DNA of 64,000 bases from Paraflavitalea devenefica (GTDB taxonomy: Bacteria; Bacteroidota; Bacteroidia; Chitinophagales; Chitinophagaceae): assembly GCF_011759375.1 (NCBI RefSeq), contig NZ_JAARML010000001.1, positions 372,001 to 436,000 of the forward strand, in the 5' to 3' direction. Shown piece by piece: positions 32,924 through 41,574 of the stretch. The notes under the pieces are model-generated. The model saw only the letters and a list, made by a program, of their open reading frames with translations, ran no database searches and was not told where the DNA came from. Position 1 is the stretch's first letter, and each line of letters starts with the position of its first letter. The position numbers and the translations under genes are program-made.

Positions 32924-35368
32924 ATGCGTCTGCTTTATATACTCCTGTTCACCTGCATTACCTCCGGCAGCTTTGCCCAAAAAATAAACGGTTTTATTAA
33001 GGATGCACAAGGGGCGCCCATCAGCGGAACAACTATTAGCTTATTAAAGACTGCCGATTCCGCCGTGATAAAACTGGCCCTATCCAATGATTCCGGCTTC
33101 TACAGCTTTCCCCGCGTATTGGAAGGCAACTACCTGGTAAGCGCCAGCCATACAGGCTACCAGCCTATCTTTTCTGCCCCTTTTTCAATGGGTACTGCCG
33201 ATAATACTATACCCGATCTGGTCATGCAACCTGCTGCTGCCGGTATGCAGGCCGTTACAGTGACTGCCCGGAAACCACTGATTGAAGTAAAAGCCGATAA
33301 AACCATCCTGAACGTAGAGGGAACCATCAATGCCACAGGGTCAGATGCATTGGAACTATTACGCAGGTCCCCCGGCGTAATCGTTGATAAAGATGACAGA
33401 CTTAGTATGAGCGGTAAAAACGGCGTAAAGATCTATGTGGATGGCCGCCCTTCACCGTTGGCCGGCCAGGACCTTGCTGCCTGGCTCAAATCCCTGCAAT
33501 CTTCACAGATTGAATCCATCCAGCTCATCACCAATCCTTCTGCCAAATACGATGCCGCAGGTAATGCAGGTATTATCAATATCGTACTGAAAAAGAACAA
33601 AGCCTTTGGTACCAATGGCTCGGTCAATGCAGGCTGGAACATCGGCACCTATGCTAAATACAATGGCGGCTTTTCACTGAACCACAGAAATAAAAAGGTG
33701 AACGTCTTTGGCAGCTATAGCGCCTACAAGCGTCCTATGGAATCGCACATTGATTCCCGCCGCACCCTTCCCGATACCCTGTTCGACCAGCGCGGTTTAT
33801 TCCTTATGAAAAGTACCGGGCACAACTTTAAAACAGGCATTGACTACTTCCCCAACAAAAAAACCACCCTGGGAATAATGGTCAATGGCAGCCTGAACAA
33901 TACTGACCTCGACAACTACAGCCGTACACCCATTATCCATCGCCCAACCGGTATTACCAACCGGATACTGGTAGCCGACAACAACGGCGATAGCAAAAGC
34001 GACAATATCAATATCAACCTGAACTATGTACACACTTATAGCAGCAACAAAAGCCTTACCATCAATGGCGATTATGGCTTCCACAAAAAAAGCAATAGCC
34101 AGCTACAGTCCAATAATTACCTCGATGCAGCGGGTGAAGAAAAGATCAGGAGTATACTGAGCCAGATGATTACCCCAACGCGTGTTAACCTTTACTCCTG
34201 GAAAGCCGATTACGAACAAAACCTGGGAAAAGGAAAGCTGGAAGCAGGGGGGAAAATATCCTGGGTAAATACCGACAATGATTTTCAGCAATACAATATT
34301 TATGCATCCGGGCAGGAATTGGACAAAGACCGCAGCAACCGTTTCCGTTATACTGAAAACATCAATGCCGCCTATGTGAACTATAACAGGTCTTTTAAAG
34401 GCTTCACCATCCAGGCAGGCTTACGGGCAGAGAATACCAATCTAGAAGGCACCTCCAATGGCCTGAAGAAGACCGGCACAGATTATACGCCTTATCAATC
34501 TTCTTTCAAACGCAACTATACCGACCTCTTTCCGAGTGCAGCCATCACCTTCAACAAAAACCCTATGAGCCAGTTCAGCCTCACCTGGAGCCGCCGTATT
34601 GACCGGCCTGCCTATAGCGACCTGAATCCTTTTGAATTTAAAATAGACGACTACATGTTCATCAAAGGCAATATCAACCTGCGCCCCCAATATACCAATA
34701 GCTTTGGCCTTACACATATCTACAAAGGCAGTTTAACCACTACCCTGAACTATAGCCTGGTAAAAGATATGTTCACGGCATTGACCGACACTGCAGAAAC
34801 ATCAAAAGCCGCCATATCCAGCTTAAACCTGGCCACGCAAAAAGTGCTCAGCCTCAACGTAAGCTATATGCTGCAATACAAATCCTTCATGTCTTACATG
34901 AATATGAATACCAATTACTCAACATACGAAGCCAATATGGGGACCGGACGTAACATCAACAGGAATGCCACCAACTTCAGCTTCTTTGCACAAAACAGCC
35001 TTCGCTTTGCCAAAACCTGGACAGCCGAACTGACCGGTTACTACTATTCGCCCTTCTATACCGGTACATCCAAATACAAGGCTATGTGGAGCATGGATGC
35101 AGGCATTCAAAAACAAATACTAAAGGGGAAAGCCACCATTAAAACAGCCCTGAGTGATGTATTCCGCACCCTGAAATACCGGGAAGTGAGTGATTTTGCA
35201 GGACAACAAACCATATCCAATACCAGTTTCGAAAGCCGCCTGTTCAAACTGAGCATTAGTTACCGCTTTGGCAATACGCAGGTAAAAGCTGCCCGCCAGC
35301 GCAGTACCGGTCTGGAAGATGAACAAAAAAGAGCACAGGGAGGAACCGGAAGCAAGGGAGTAAAATAG
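32924..35368 (+). CDS. TonB-dependent receptor-like outer-membrane beta-barrel protein
   Basis: An 814-residue protein with signal peptide (MRLLYILLFTCITSGSFAQ), a carboxypeptidase-regulatory-like domain (INGFIKDAQGAPISGTTISL, about 20-105), a plug domain (TINATGSDALELLRRSPGVIVDKDD, IESIQLITNPSAKYDAAGNAGIINIVL, about 135-225), and a long C-terminal barrel with the outer-membrane beta-barrel (OMP_b-brl_3-type) pattern, including LTWSRRIDRPAYSDLNPFEF. It differs from SusC proteins and has no SusD partner. Upstream lies a small secreted protein; downstream a LytS/LytTR pair on the same strand. It may import a peptide, metal chelate or other ligand; nothing in sequence fixes the substrate. Confidence 0.92.
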   Translation: MRLLYILLFTCITSGSFAQKINGFIKDAQGAPISGTTISLLKTADSAVIKLALSNDSGFYSFPRVLEGNYLVSASHTGYQPIFSAPFSMGTADNTIPDLVMQPAAAGMQAVTVTARKPLIEVKADKTILNVEGTINATGSDALELLRRSPGVIVDKDDRLSMSGKNGVKIYVDGRPSPLAGQDLAAWLKSLQSSQIESIQLITNPSAKYDAAGNAGIINIVLKKNKAFGTNGSVNAGWNIGTYAKYNGGFSLNHRNKKVNVFGSYSAYKRPMESHIDSRRTLPDTLFDQRGLFLMKSTGHNFKTGIDYFPNKKTTLGIMVNGSLNNTDLDNYSRTPIIHRPTGITNRILVADNNGDSKSDNININLNYVHTYSSNKSLTINGDYGFHKKSNSQLQSNNYLDAAGEEKIRSILSQMITPTRVNLYSWKADYEQNLGKGKLEAGGKISWVNTDNDFQQYNIYASGQELDKDRSNRFRYTENINAAYVNYNRSFKGFTIQAGLRAENTNLEGTSNGLKKTGTDYTPYQSSFKRNYTDLFPSAAITFNKNPMSQFSLTWSRRIDRPAYSDLNPFEFKIDDYMFIKGNINLRPQYTNSFGLTHIYKGSLTTTLNYSLVKDMFTALTDTAETSKAAISSLNLATQKVLSLNVSYMLQYKSFMSYMNMNTNYSTYEANMGTGRNINRNATNFSFFAQNSLRFAKTWTAELTGYYYSPFYTGTSKYKAMWSMDAGIQKQILKGKATIKTALSDVFRTLKYREVSDFAGQQTISNTSFESRLFKLSISYRFGNTQVKAARQRSTGLEDEQKRAQGGTGSKGVK

Positions 35369-35460
35369 AAACGAAAAACCAACTATACGCCTGCTCCGCA
35401 AGTGTGGGATAAGCGTGTAACCGCCTGAGATAGCTGATTATTTAATTCTAAAGGTGCAGT

Positions 35461-36591
35461 ATGTTTGCTAATTTAAAGGCTTTATCCGATTATAAAAACG
35501 TATCGTTTGTGTTTAAACTATTATCACAAAAAAGGTTTTCGCTGCTGAAGGTATTCTGGATAGTACTGATCATCCATATCATATTGATGGTACTGGCAGT
35601 AATGTCTATGTACACGTTTCCTTCAAAAAATCAACCCGCAGAATTGCAAGGCCTTTTCAATAAATATTCCCTGATAAGTACTGCAGCAGGGTTGGCATTC
35701 TATACTTTCTTTTATTATTTCGCGGTCAATCATTTCTATCACCTCATCGCTAATAAAAAAGGTTTATTTCATTATTTCACTTCTTCTATATTGGTATCAT
35801 TCATACTTTGGGGTTATTACTTAGCGGATGGCTATTTGAGACCTGATTTACAAGAAGGCGCATGGAGTCCCGCTATTGCGCTTGTCTTTTTCTTAGTATG
35901 TTTTCTTCTTTCTGCCGTTCCTTGCATGCTTATCGCTTTTATAGCCAGTCATGGCGATGAGAAAAAACAGCGCAAGGTTCTGGAAGAACAGAAAATGCAG
36001 CTCGAAGTAGAAAAATCCAATGCCAATTTAAACTTCCTCAAAGCACAGATCAACCCACATTTCCTGCACAATACCCTCAATTTCCTGTATGCCAAATCCC
36101 TCCCCTACTCACCGGAACTTTCCGAGGGCATACTAACATTAAGCGACATTATGCGCTACGCTTTGAGCGAAGGGAATTTAAAAAATGGTAAAGCCGCCCT
36201 TAAGGATGAAATAGAGCACCTGCGCAATGTGATCAGGATCCACCAGCTTCGTTATAACAACAACCTGCACGTTAACTTTGAAGTGAATGGCATCGTCAAC
36301 GGGACCACCATCATTCCCTTTGTGCTCATTACCATCGTCGAAAATGCCTTCAAACATGGCGACCTGAAAAGTACCGAATACCCGATAGATATCCGACTAA
36401 CTGTTGACGACAACAGCCTGCAGTTCTATTGCCGCAATAAAAAGAAAGCAGGACCCAAGGAGCTTTCTACAGGTATTGGACTTGATAACATCAAAAAACG
36501 GCTCGATCTTGCCTATAAAGACCAGTATACCCTTGACATAAAAGATGAACACGAATTGTATACCACCCAATTAATCATTCATACACTATGA
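35461..36591 (+). CDS. LytS-family sensor histidine kinase
   Basis: A 376-residue membrane kinase. Four hydrophobic helices are visible (about 32-52, 70-92, 106-124 and 138-162), followed by a coiled-coil linker (KKQRKVLEEQKMQLEVEKSNANL) and the His_kinase motif FLKAQINPHFLHNTLNFLYA with phosphoacceptor His200. The C-terminal ATPase has N-box IVENAFKHGD and G-box STGIGLDNIKKRLDLAY. No extracytoplasmic ligand domain is seen, so sensing probably involves the membrane segments. Its last four bases (ATGA) overlap the start of the response-regulator gene, showing translational coupling. Confidence 0.93.
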   Translation: MFANLKALSDYKNVSFVFKLLSQKRFSLLKVFWIVLIIHIILMVLAVMSMYTFPSKNQPAELQGLFNKYSLISTAAGLAFYTFFYYFAVNHFYHLIANKKGLFHYFTSSILVSFILWGYYLADGYLRPDLQEGAWSPAIALVFFLVCFLLSAVPCMLIAFIASHGDEKKQRKVLEEQKMQLEVEKSNANLNFLKAQINPHFLHNTLNFLYAKSLPYSPELSEGILTLSDIMRYALSEGNLKNGKAALKDEIEHLRNVIRIHQLRYNNNLHVNFEVNGIVNGTTIIPFVLITIVENAFKHGDLKSTEYPIDIRLTVDDNSLQFYCRNKKKAGPKELSTGIGLDNIKKRLDLAYKDQYTLDIKDEHELYTTQLIIHTL

Positions 36592-37307
36592 TTCGTTGCC
36601 TTATCGTTGACGATGAACAGCACGCATTAGACATCCTGCTGCACTACATCAATCAAACACCTTTATTACAGCTCGTGGCTTCCACCACCAATCCGCTGGA
36701 AGCCTTACAAATAGTGGCCACCCAAAAAGTTGACCTGATCTTTTTAGATATCCAGATGCCCGAGCTGTCGGGTATTGACTTCATCAGGTCCATCAATGGA
36801 AAAAGTAAAGTCATCCTTACCACAGCCTATCCGGAGTTTGCGCTCGAAGGCTATGACCTCGATGTAGTGGATTACTTATTAAAACCCATCCGCCTGCCAC
36901 GCTTCCTCACGGCTGTGCAAAAGGCAGCAACAGCACTCAACAATACAACTCCGGAGCCTCCCAGGGAACAGCCGGAGGACGATTACATATTCGTTAAAAC
37001 AGAATCCAAAGGAAAGCTCCTGAAGATCAACCTGGCCGATATAGACTACATAGAAGGCATGAAAAACTACATAGCCATCTATTCGGGCGGAAAGAAAACA
37101 TTGGTATACACCAGCATGAAAGATATGGAGGAGCGCCTGCCTGGCCGGCACTTCATCCGGGTGCATAAGTCTTTCATCATTGCCATAGACCGTATCACGG
37201 GCATTGAAGGCAACCGGGTATTGCTGAAAGGCATCACGGCCGAAATAGTAGCCAGTGAAAACTACAAAGCCGAACTGATGAAAATAGTGAAAGGGAAGAT
37301 CATCTAA
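36588..37307 (+). CDS. LytTR-family response regulator
   Basis: Partner of the upstream kinase. The 239-residue protein has a receiver domain with phosphoacceptor Asp54 (VDLIFLDIQMPELSG) and acidic pocket VDDE, a linker, and a C-terminal LytTR DNA-binding domain (EDDYIFVKTESKGKLLKINLADIDYIEGMKNYIAIY ... HFIRVHKSFIIAIDRI, about 143-239). Its ATG overlaps the kinase stop. A terminator lies about 30 bp after the stop. Targets may include the upstream TonB-barrel genes, but no binding sites were identified. Confidence 0.94.
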   Translation: MIRCLIVDDEQHALDILLHYINQTPLLQLVASTTNPLEALQIVATQKVDLIFLDIQMPELSGIDFIRSINGKSKVILTTAYPEFALEGYDLDVVDYLLKPIRLPRFLTAVQKAATALNNTTPEPPREQPEDDYIFVKTESKGKLLKINLADIDYIEGMKNYIAIYSGGKKTLVYTSMKDMEERLPGRHFIRVHKSFIIAIDRITGIEGNRVLLKGITAEIVASENYKAELMKIVKGKII

Positions 37308-37339
37308 ACGCCCTCCTGTTACCATCGGCAACTCCCCGG

Positions 37340-37364
37340 AACGGGTAATAAATTACCCGTTTTT
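37340..37364 (+). terminator. Rho-independent terminator of the LytS/LytTR operon
   Basis: AACGGGTAAT at 37340-37349 pairs with ATTACCCGTT at 37352-37361, a very tight 2-nt loop, then a short T run. Because of the small loop the real stem is probably a few pairs shorter. Confidence 0.8.
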
Positions 37365-37526
37365 CATTCATACACGCTACTGCCTAAAACCCGGGCTTAA
37401 GCCGCCTGAAAGCCTGCCCTCCATGGCTTTCACTCACTATACCAGCCTTTTATCGCCGCTGTGGTATCCGATTTTTATTATGCCATTCCCGGTCAACCTT
37501 TGGTAACTTTATATAAACCTTTAAGT

Positions 37527-38342
37527 ATGCAAACGATACTTGTTCCGGTTGATTTTTCACCGGTTTCCCGAAACGCTGCCATATACGCCGCAGAACTGGC
37601 CAGGTTCTTCCAGGCCCGCCTGTTATTGTTCCATGCCTACATGCTGCCCACCCCCGTCAGCGAGGTACCGTATGTAATGGTAACCGCCGATGAAATGCAG
37701 CAGGAAAATGAGGCCTTTCTCAAAAAGGAAGCCCAAAACCTCCATTCCACCTATGGCGTGGAAGTAGAATCGCTGGTACGGATCGGCATTGCCTCGGATG
37801 AGATCAGGGAACTGGCCAAAGAGGAGTCCGTTGACCTCGTAGTCATGGGCATGAAGGGAGCCGGTGGACTGGATAAGATCATTGGCAGCACCACCACCAA
37901 CGTCATCCGCAAGTTAAAGACACCTGTCCTTATCATTCCACACGACGCCGGTTATAAGCAGGTACAACATATTACTTACGCCAGTGATTTCAGTTATAAA
38001 ACCAGCAGCAACCTCTTCGCCCCCCTGCTGGAAATAGCCAAAACACTGGGGGCTAAGATCCATATATTACACGTACAGAAAGACGCCGTTAAAATAGATG
38101 AGCTGGCCGGCAGGAAAAGCACAGAACGGGCTTTCAGTGGTTATGACCATGAATTTGTGAACGTTACAGACAATTCTGTTACCCATGGCATCAATGACTA
38201 CCTCCAGCACCATGCCAGCGAGCTATTGGTCATGGTGGCCCATACCCATACCTTCTTTGAACGCATCTTCTCCAAAAGCCGCACCACCGCCATGTGCTAT
38301 GAAACGAAGATCCCCCTCCTGGTACTACAGGATAAAGGGTAG
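37527..38342 (+). CDS. Tandem universal stress protein (UspA-type)
   Basis: A 271-residue protein with two UspA domains. ATG at 37527 (MQTILVPVDFSPVSRNAAIYA) fits the family start; upstream in-frame codons from 37461 are not conserved. The first domain (1-145) carries the nucleotide-binding pattern DLVVMGMKGAGGLDKIIGSTTTNVIRK. The second (about 150-271) begins VQHITYASDFSYKTSSN and ends with a less conserved pattern (LLVMVAHTHTFFERIFSKSRTTAM) that has lost the usual G-x2-G-x9-G loop. The role is general stress resistance, probably cytosolic. Confidence 0.92.
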   Translation: MQTILVPVDFSPVSRNAAIYAAELARFFQARLLLFHAYMLPTPVSEVPYVMVTADEMQQENEAFLKKEAQNLHSTYGVEVESLVRIGIASDEIRELAKEESVDLVVMGMKGAGGLDKIIGSTTTNVIRKLKTPVLIIPHDAGYKQVQHITYASDFSYKTSSNLFAPLLEIAKTLGAKIHILHVQKDAVKIDELAGRKSTERAFSGYDHEFVNVTDNSVTHGINDYLQHHASELLVMVAHTHTFFERIFSKSRTTAMCYETKIPLLVLQDKG

Positions 38343-38456
38343 ACCGCCGGTAATCTATAGTCCTGAAACTGAATCCAAAAGGCCTTTTACTACCTTTCAG
38401 GTCCCGTACCCCTGACTTCCTGTCTTACAGGCTTCTCCATATCCCGGACTTTCCGG

Positions 38457-38484
38457 ACTTCAGACTTCTGACCTCCGACTTCAG
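38457..38484. repeat. Heptad tandem repeat, ACTTCnG type, between usp and tig
   Basis: Four 7-bp units: ACTTCAG, ACTTCTG, ACCTCCG, ACTTCAG (38457-38484). Looser copies extend leftward to about 38410. On the minus strand the unit reads CTGAAGT/CGGAGGT. It ends 10 bp before the tig -7 box. Related units are at 46699, 48362 and 61789. Confidence 0.75.
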
Positions 38485-38493
38485 ATTTTTCCG

Positions 38494-38501
38494 TACTTTT
38501 G
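38494..38501 (+). promoter_or_regulatory. -7 promoter box for tig
   Basis: TACTTTTG at 38494-38501 matches TAnnTTTG and lies 21 bp before the trigger factor ATG; the short leader is A-rich and has no Shine-Dalgarno sequence. Confidence 0.72.
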
Positions 38502-38522
38502 CACCCCAATAAAAAAAGCACT

Positions 38523-39902
38523 ATGGCAACAGTTACCAGAGAGAATATAGGTCTGCTGAACGACAGGATCACTGTCAAAGTGGCCAAAGAAGATTACCTG
38601 CCCTCTTTTGAAAAAGCCCTGAAGAATTATAGCAAAACTGCCAATATACCAGGTTTCCGGAAAGGAATGGTACCTGCCGGCATGATCAAAAAAATGCATG
38701 GCCAGTCTGTATTTACGGATGAAGTATTAAGGACCGTAGAGAAACAACTGAGCGACTTCATGCAGAACGAAAAGCTGGAGATCTTTGCCCAGCCACTGCC
38801 GATGATGGAAAACAACCCCAATCAGTTGAACGTTAATGAACCTTCCGAGTACGCTTTTGCTTTCGAAATAGGTTTGAAACCCGACTTTAAAGTAGCCGAC
38901 CTGGCTACCGAAAAAGCTACCCGCTATAAAGTGACCATTACCGACGAAATGATGAATGAGGAAGTGGATCGCTTACGTTTGCGTCATGGTAAAATGACCG
39001 ATCCGGAAACAGTGACCGGCGATGACAACGTACTGAATGTAACCTTCACAGAAACGGATGAAGAAGGCAATGTGGCAGAAGACGGTGTAAAGAAAGACAA
39101 CTCCCTCCTGGTAAAATATTTTGCACAAGATTTTCGCAAGACTTTACTCGGCAGGAAAAAGGATGATGCCGTGCAGGTACAATTAACCAAAGCCTTTGAT
39201 GAAAAGGAAAGAGAATGGATACTGGGCGATCTGGGCTTTGATAAACATGATACAGCCGCCGCCGGTAAGTTCTTCAACATGCTCATCACCAAAGTAGGAC
39301 TGGTAGAGAAAGCTGAGCTGAACGAAGAATTCTTTGAAGCAGCCTATCCCGGCAAAGGCATTAAAACAGAAGAAGAATTCCGCAACACTGTAAAAGCGGA
39401 AATTCAATCGTACTGGGATAAACAAGGCAGCAACCACTTGCAGCATGAATTATACCACGTACTGCTCGATCATACCAAAATTGAGTTCCCCGAATCATTC
39501 CTCAAACGTTGGATCCAGATGGGCGGTGAAGAGCCGAAAACGGCCGAACAAGCTGAACACGAGTTTCCCACCTTCGCCAACCAACTGAAATGGACGCTCA
39601 TTATTGATAAGCTTGTACGTGATAACAACATTGAAGTAAAGCCCGAAGACCTGCAGGCTTTTGCCCGGAATCAATTGTTCAGCTATATGGGAATGCCCGG
39701 AGGCGCTGAAGAACAACCCTGGGTAGCAGATTACATCAACCGGATGATGCAGGACAGGAAGTTTGTAGAAGATGCCTACCACCGCATCCAGACAGAAAAA
39801 ATATTCAACTGGGCTGAAACACAGATCAACGCTACCGAAAAACCGGTAACTGTAGACGAGTTCACCAAGGAGCTGGAAAAGCACCAGCACCACCACCATT
39901 AA
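38523..39902 (+). CDS. tig: Trigger factor
   Basis: Ribosome-associated chaperone that binds nascent chains. ATG at 38523 (MATVTRENIGLLNDRITVKV) is selected; a TTG 24 bp upstream falls next to the promoter. The 459 residues contain the ribosome-binding N-terminal domain with signature GFRKGMVP, a divergent central PPIase-like region (about 150-240), and the helical C-terminal arms. As often in Bacteroidota, PPIase active-site residues are not easily recognised. The protein ends naturally in KHQHHHH, a short histidine tail. Its terminator at 39923-39957 separates it from the clpP pair. Confidence 0.95.
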   Translation: MATVTRENIGLLNDRITVKVAKEDYLPSFEKALKNYSKTANIPGFRKGMVPAGMIKKMHGQSVFTDEVLRTVEKQLSDFMQNEKLEIFAQPLPMMENNPNQLNVNEPSEYAFAFEIGLKPDFKVADLATEKATRYKVTITDEMMNEEVDRLRLRHGKMTDPETVTGDDNVLNVTFTETDEEGNVAEDGVKKDNSLLVKYFAQDFRKTLLGRKKDDAVQVQLTKAFDEKEREWILGDLGFDKHDTAAAGKFFNMLITKVGLVEKAELNEEFFEAAYPGKGIKTEEEFRNTVKAEIQSYWDKQGSNHLQHELYHVLLDHTKIEFPESFLKRWIQMGGEEPKTAEQAEHEFPTFANQLKWTLIIDKLVRDNNIEVKPEDLQAFARNQLFSYMGMPGGAEEQPWVADYINRMMQDRKFVEDAYHRIQTEKIFNWAETQINATEKPVTVDEFTKELEKHQHHHH

Positions 39903-39922
39903 TCGGCAAAAAACTTAATATT

Positions 39923-39957
39923 AAAAGCCATCCGCCTGCCGCGGGTGGCTTTTTTTT
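39923..39957 (+). terminator. Rho-independent terminator of tig
   Basis: AAAAGCCATCCGC pairs with GCGGGTGGCTTTT, allowing one G-T pair, then a T8 run ending near 39957. It begins 20 bp after the stop codon. Confidence 0.92.
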
Positions 39958-40105
39958 GACCAGACCTGCCATAATCACCCCCCTCCTTTCCTCTACCCTA
40001 ATCATCCCCACCCCACTTTTATGGCAAAATGTCCGATTTTAGATATAGCACGGTAATTGATTTGCCAAATGACTTAAATTGCTCACTAAATCAATAGGAA
40101 AGTCT

Positions 40106-40801
40106 ATGAACCTCAGCAAAGAATTTGAAAAATACGCAGTGAAGCACAGGGGTATCTCCAGCAATACGTTGAATGATTACCAAAAATACCAGGTAACCAA
40201 TCTTACGCCCAATATTATTGAAGAACGCCCTATGAATGTAGCTGTGATGGACGTATACAGCCGCCTCATGATGGACCGGATCATCTTCCTTGGCTACCCC
40301 ATCAATGATGAAGTAGCCAATATCGTAACCGCCCAGTTATTATTCCTTGAAAGTACCGACCGTACCCGCGATATCCAGATGTACATCAATTCCCCCGGTG
40401 GTAGTGTATATTCAGGCCTGGGTGTATATGACACCATGCAATACATCACGCCCGATGTATCCACCATCTGTATCGGTATGGCAGCCTCTATGGCCGCCGT
40501 GCTGCTTTGCGCCGGCACCAAAGGTAAGCGTACAGCCCTGAAACACAGCCGGGTAATGTTGCACCAGCCCAGTGGCGCCATCGGCGGTCAGGCCAGCGAT
40601 ATCGAGATCACCGTCAATGAGATCAAAAAGATCAAAAAGAACCTGTACGATATCATCTCTAATCATACCGGCAAAACCGGCAAACAGGTAGAAAAAGATT
40701 GCGAGCGCGACTACTGGCTCACCTCCATAGAAGCCAAGGACTATGGCCTGGTAGATGAAGTATTGCTCATCAACCCACGTAAAGAGAAAAAAGAAGACTA
40801 A
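40106..40801 (+). CDS. clpP: ATP-dependent Clp protease proteolytic subunit (first copy)
   Basis: Serine protease subunit that forms the barrel used by ClpX or ClpC. ATG at 40106 (MNLSKEFEKYAVKHRG) is preferred over TTG at 40079; 231 residues. The catalytic triad is complete: Ser128 (IGMAASMAA), His153 (MLHQPSG) and Asp202 (ERDYW). The ~45-residue N-terminal extension is longer than the usual propeptide. A second, distinct clpP begins 18 bp downstream, so the two could assemble into a mixed barrel. Confidence 0.95.
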   Translation: MNLSKEFEKYAVKHRGISSNTLNDYQKYQVTNLTPNIIEERPMNVAVMDVYSRLMMDRIIFLGYPINDEVANIVTAQLLFLESTDRTRDIQMYINSPGGSVYSGLGVYDTMQYITPDVSTICIGMAASMAAVLLCAGTKGKRTALKHSRVMLHQPSGAIGGQASDIEITVNEIKKIKKNLYDIISNHTGKTGKQVEKDCERDYWLTSIEAKDYGLVDEVLLINPRKEKKED

Positions 40802-40819
40802 CCACAAATAGCTTAAAAT

Positions 40820-41449
40820 ATGAACTACTCAAAATATACAGCCAAGCCCTATCGCATGGACGATGAAGAAGAAAAGGAAGAACAACCCAAGTCGGACCTT
40901 ATGATCTTCAGCAAAAAGCTGGAGCAGTATTTCTTCGACACCCGCAGCATTTACCTCTGGGGGGTAGTTGACGACAAATCGGCCAGGGACGTAACCACCA
41001 AATTACTCCTGCTGGATGCCGATAAGCCTGGAACGGAGATCAAATTTTATATCAATAGCCCCGGTGGGATCGTAACCAGCGGTATGGTCATCTATGATAC
41101 CCTGAGAATGATTAAAAGCCCTGTCAGCACCATCTGTATGGGCCTGGCAGCATCCATGGGCTCTATCCTGCTCAGTGGCGGGACCAAGGGCAGCCGGTAC
41201 ATCTACCCTCACGGGGAAGTAATGATCCACCAGCCCAGCCTCGGAGGCCATATACAGGGGGTTAGCGCCGATCTGGAAATACAGGCCAAGCAAACCAAGC
41301 GCGTAAAAGAGATCAGCGCCCGTATCCTGGCCGAAAACTGCGGCAAAAAGCCGGAACAGGTCATGAAAGACTTTGACCGCGATTACTGGATGGACGCCAA
41401 GGAAGCCATCGAATATGGCATTGTGGACAAGGTTTTCGAGAAATTCTAA
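40820..41449 (+). CDS. clpP: ATP-dependent Clp protease proteolytic subunit (second copy)
   Basis: A second ClpP paralogue, 209 residues, with a complete triad: Ser112 (MGLAASMGSI), His137 (MIHQPSL) and Asp188 (DRDYW). It differs from the first copy in the N-terminus (an acidic MDDEEEKEEQPKSD stretch) and in the handle region (GGHIQGVSADLEIQ). It starts 18 bp after the first clpP stop, forming an operon. clpX follows 125 bp downstream with its own promoter. Confidence 0.95.
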   Translation: MNYSKYTAKPYRMDDEEEKEEQPKSDLMIFSKKLEQYFFDTRSIYLWGVVDDKSARDVTTKLLLLDADKPGTEIKFYINSPGGIVTSGMVIYDTLRMIKSPVSTICMGLAASMGSILLSGGTKGSRYIYPHGEVMIHQPSLGGHIQGVSADLEIQAKQTKRVKEISARILAENCGKKPEQVMKDFDRDYWMDAKEAIEYGIVDKVFEKF

Positions 41450-41522
41450 CACATTAAGGGTCAATGCGTCTAAGCGTAATCCCTTATTAACTTATCTATA
41501 ATCCCGGCTACAAGGTATTTAA

Positions 41523-41553
41523 TTGGAGATAGAAATCCCTTTGAATACCTTTG
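41523..41553 (+). promoter_or_regulatory. Promoter of clpX (-33 TTG and -7 TACCTTTG)
   Basis: TTG at 41523-41525 and TACCTTTG at 41546-41553 with 20 bp between them match the Bacteroidota promoter layout. The clpX ATG lies 21 bp after the box. Confidence 0.72.
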
Positions 41554-41574
41554 TAGCCGGAGATACTTATACCA

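Noticed and set aside
38185..38415. Short plus-strand frame at the end of the usp gene
   Set aside because: Out-of-frame shadow of the universal stress protein gene running into the repeat region.
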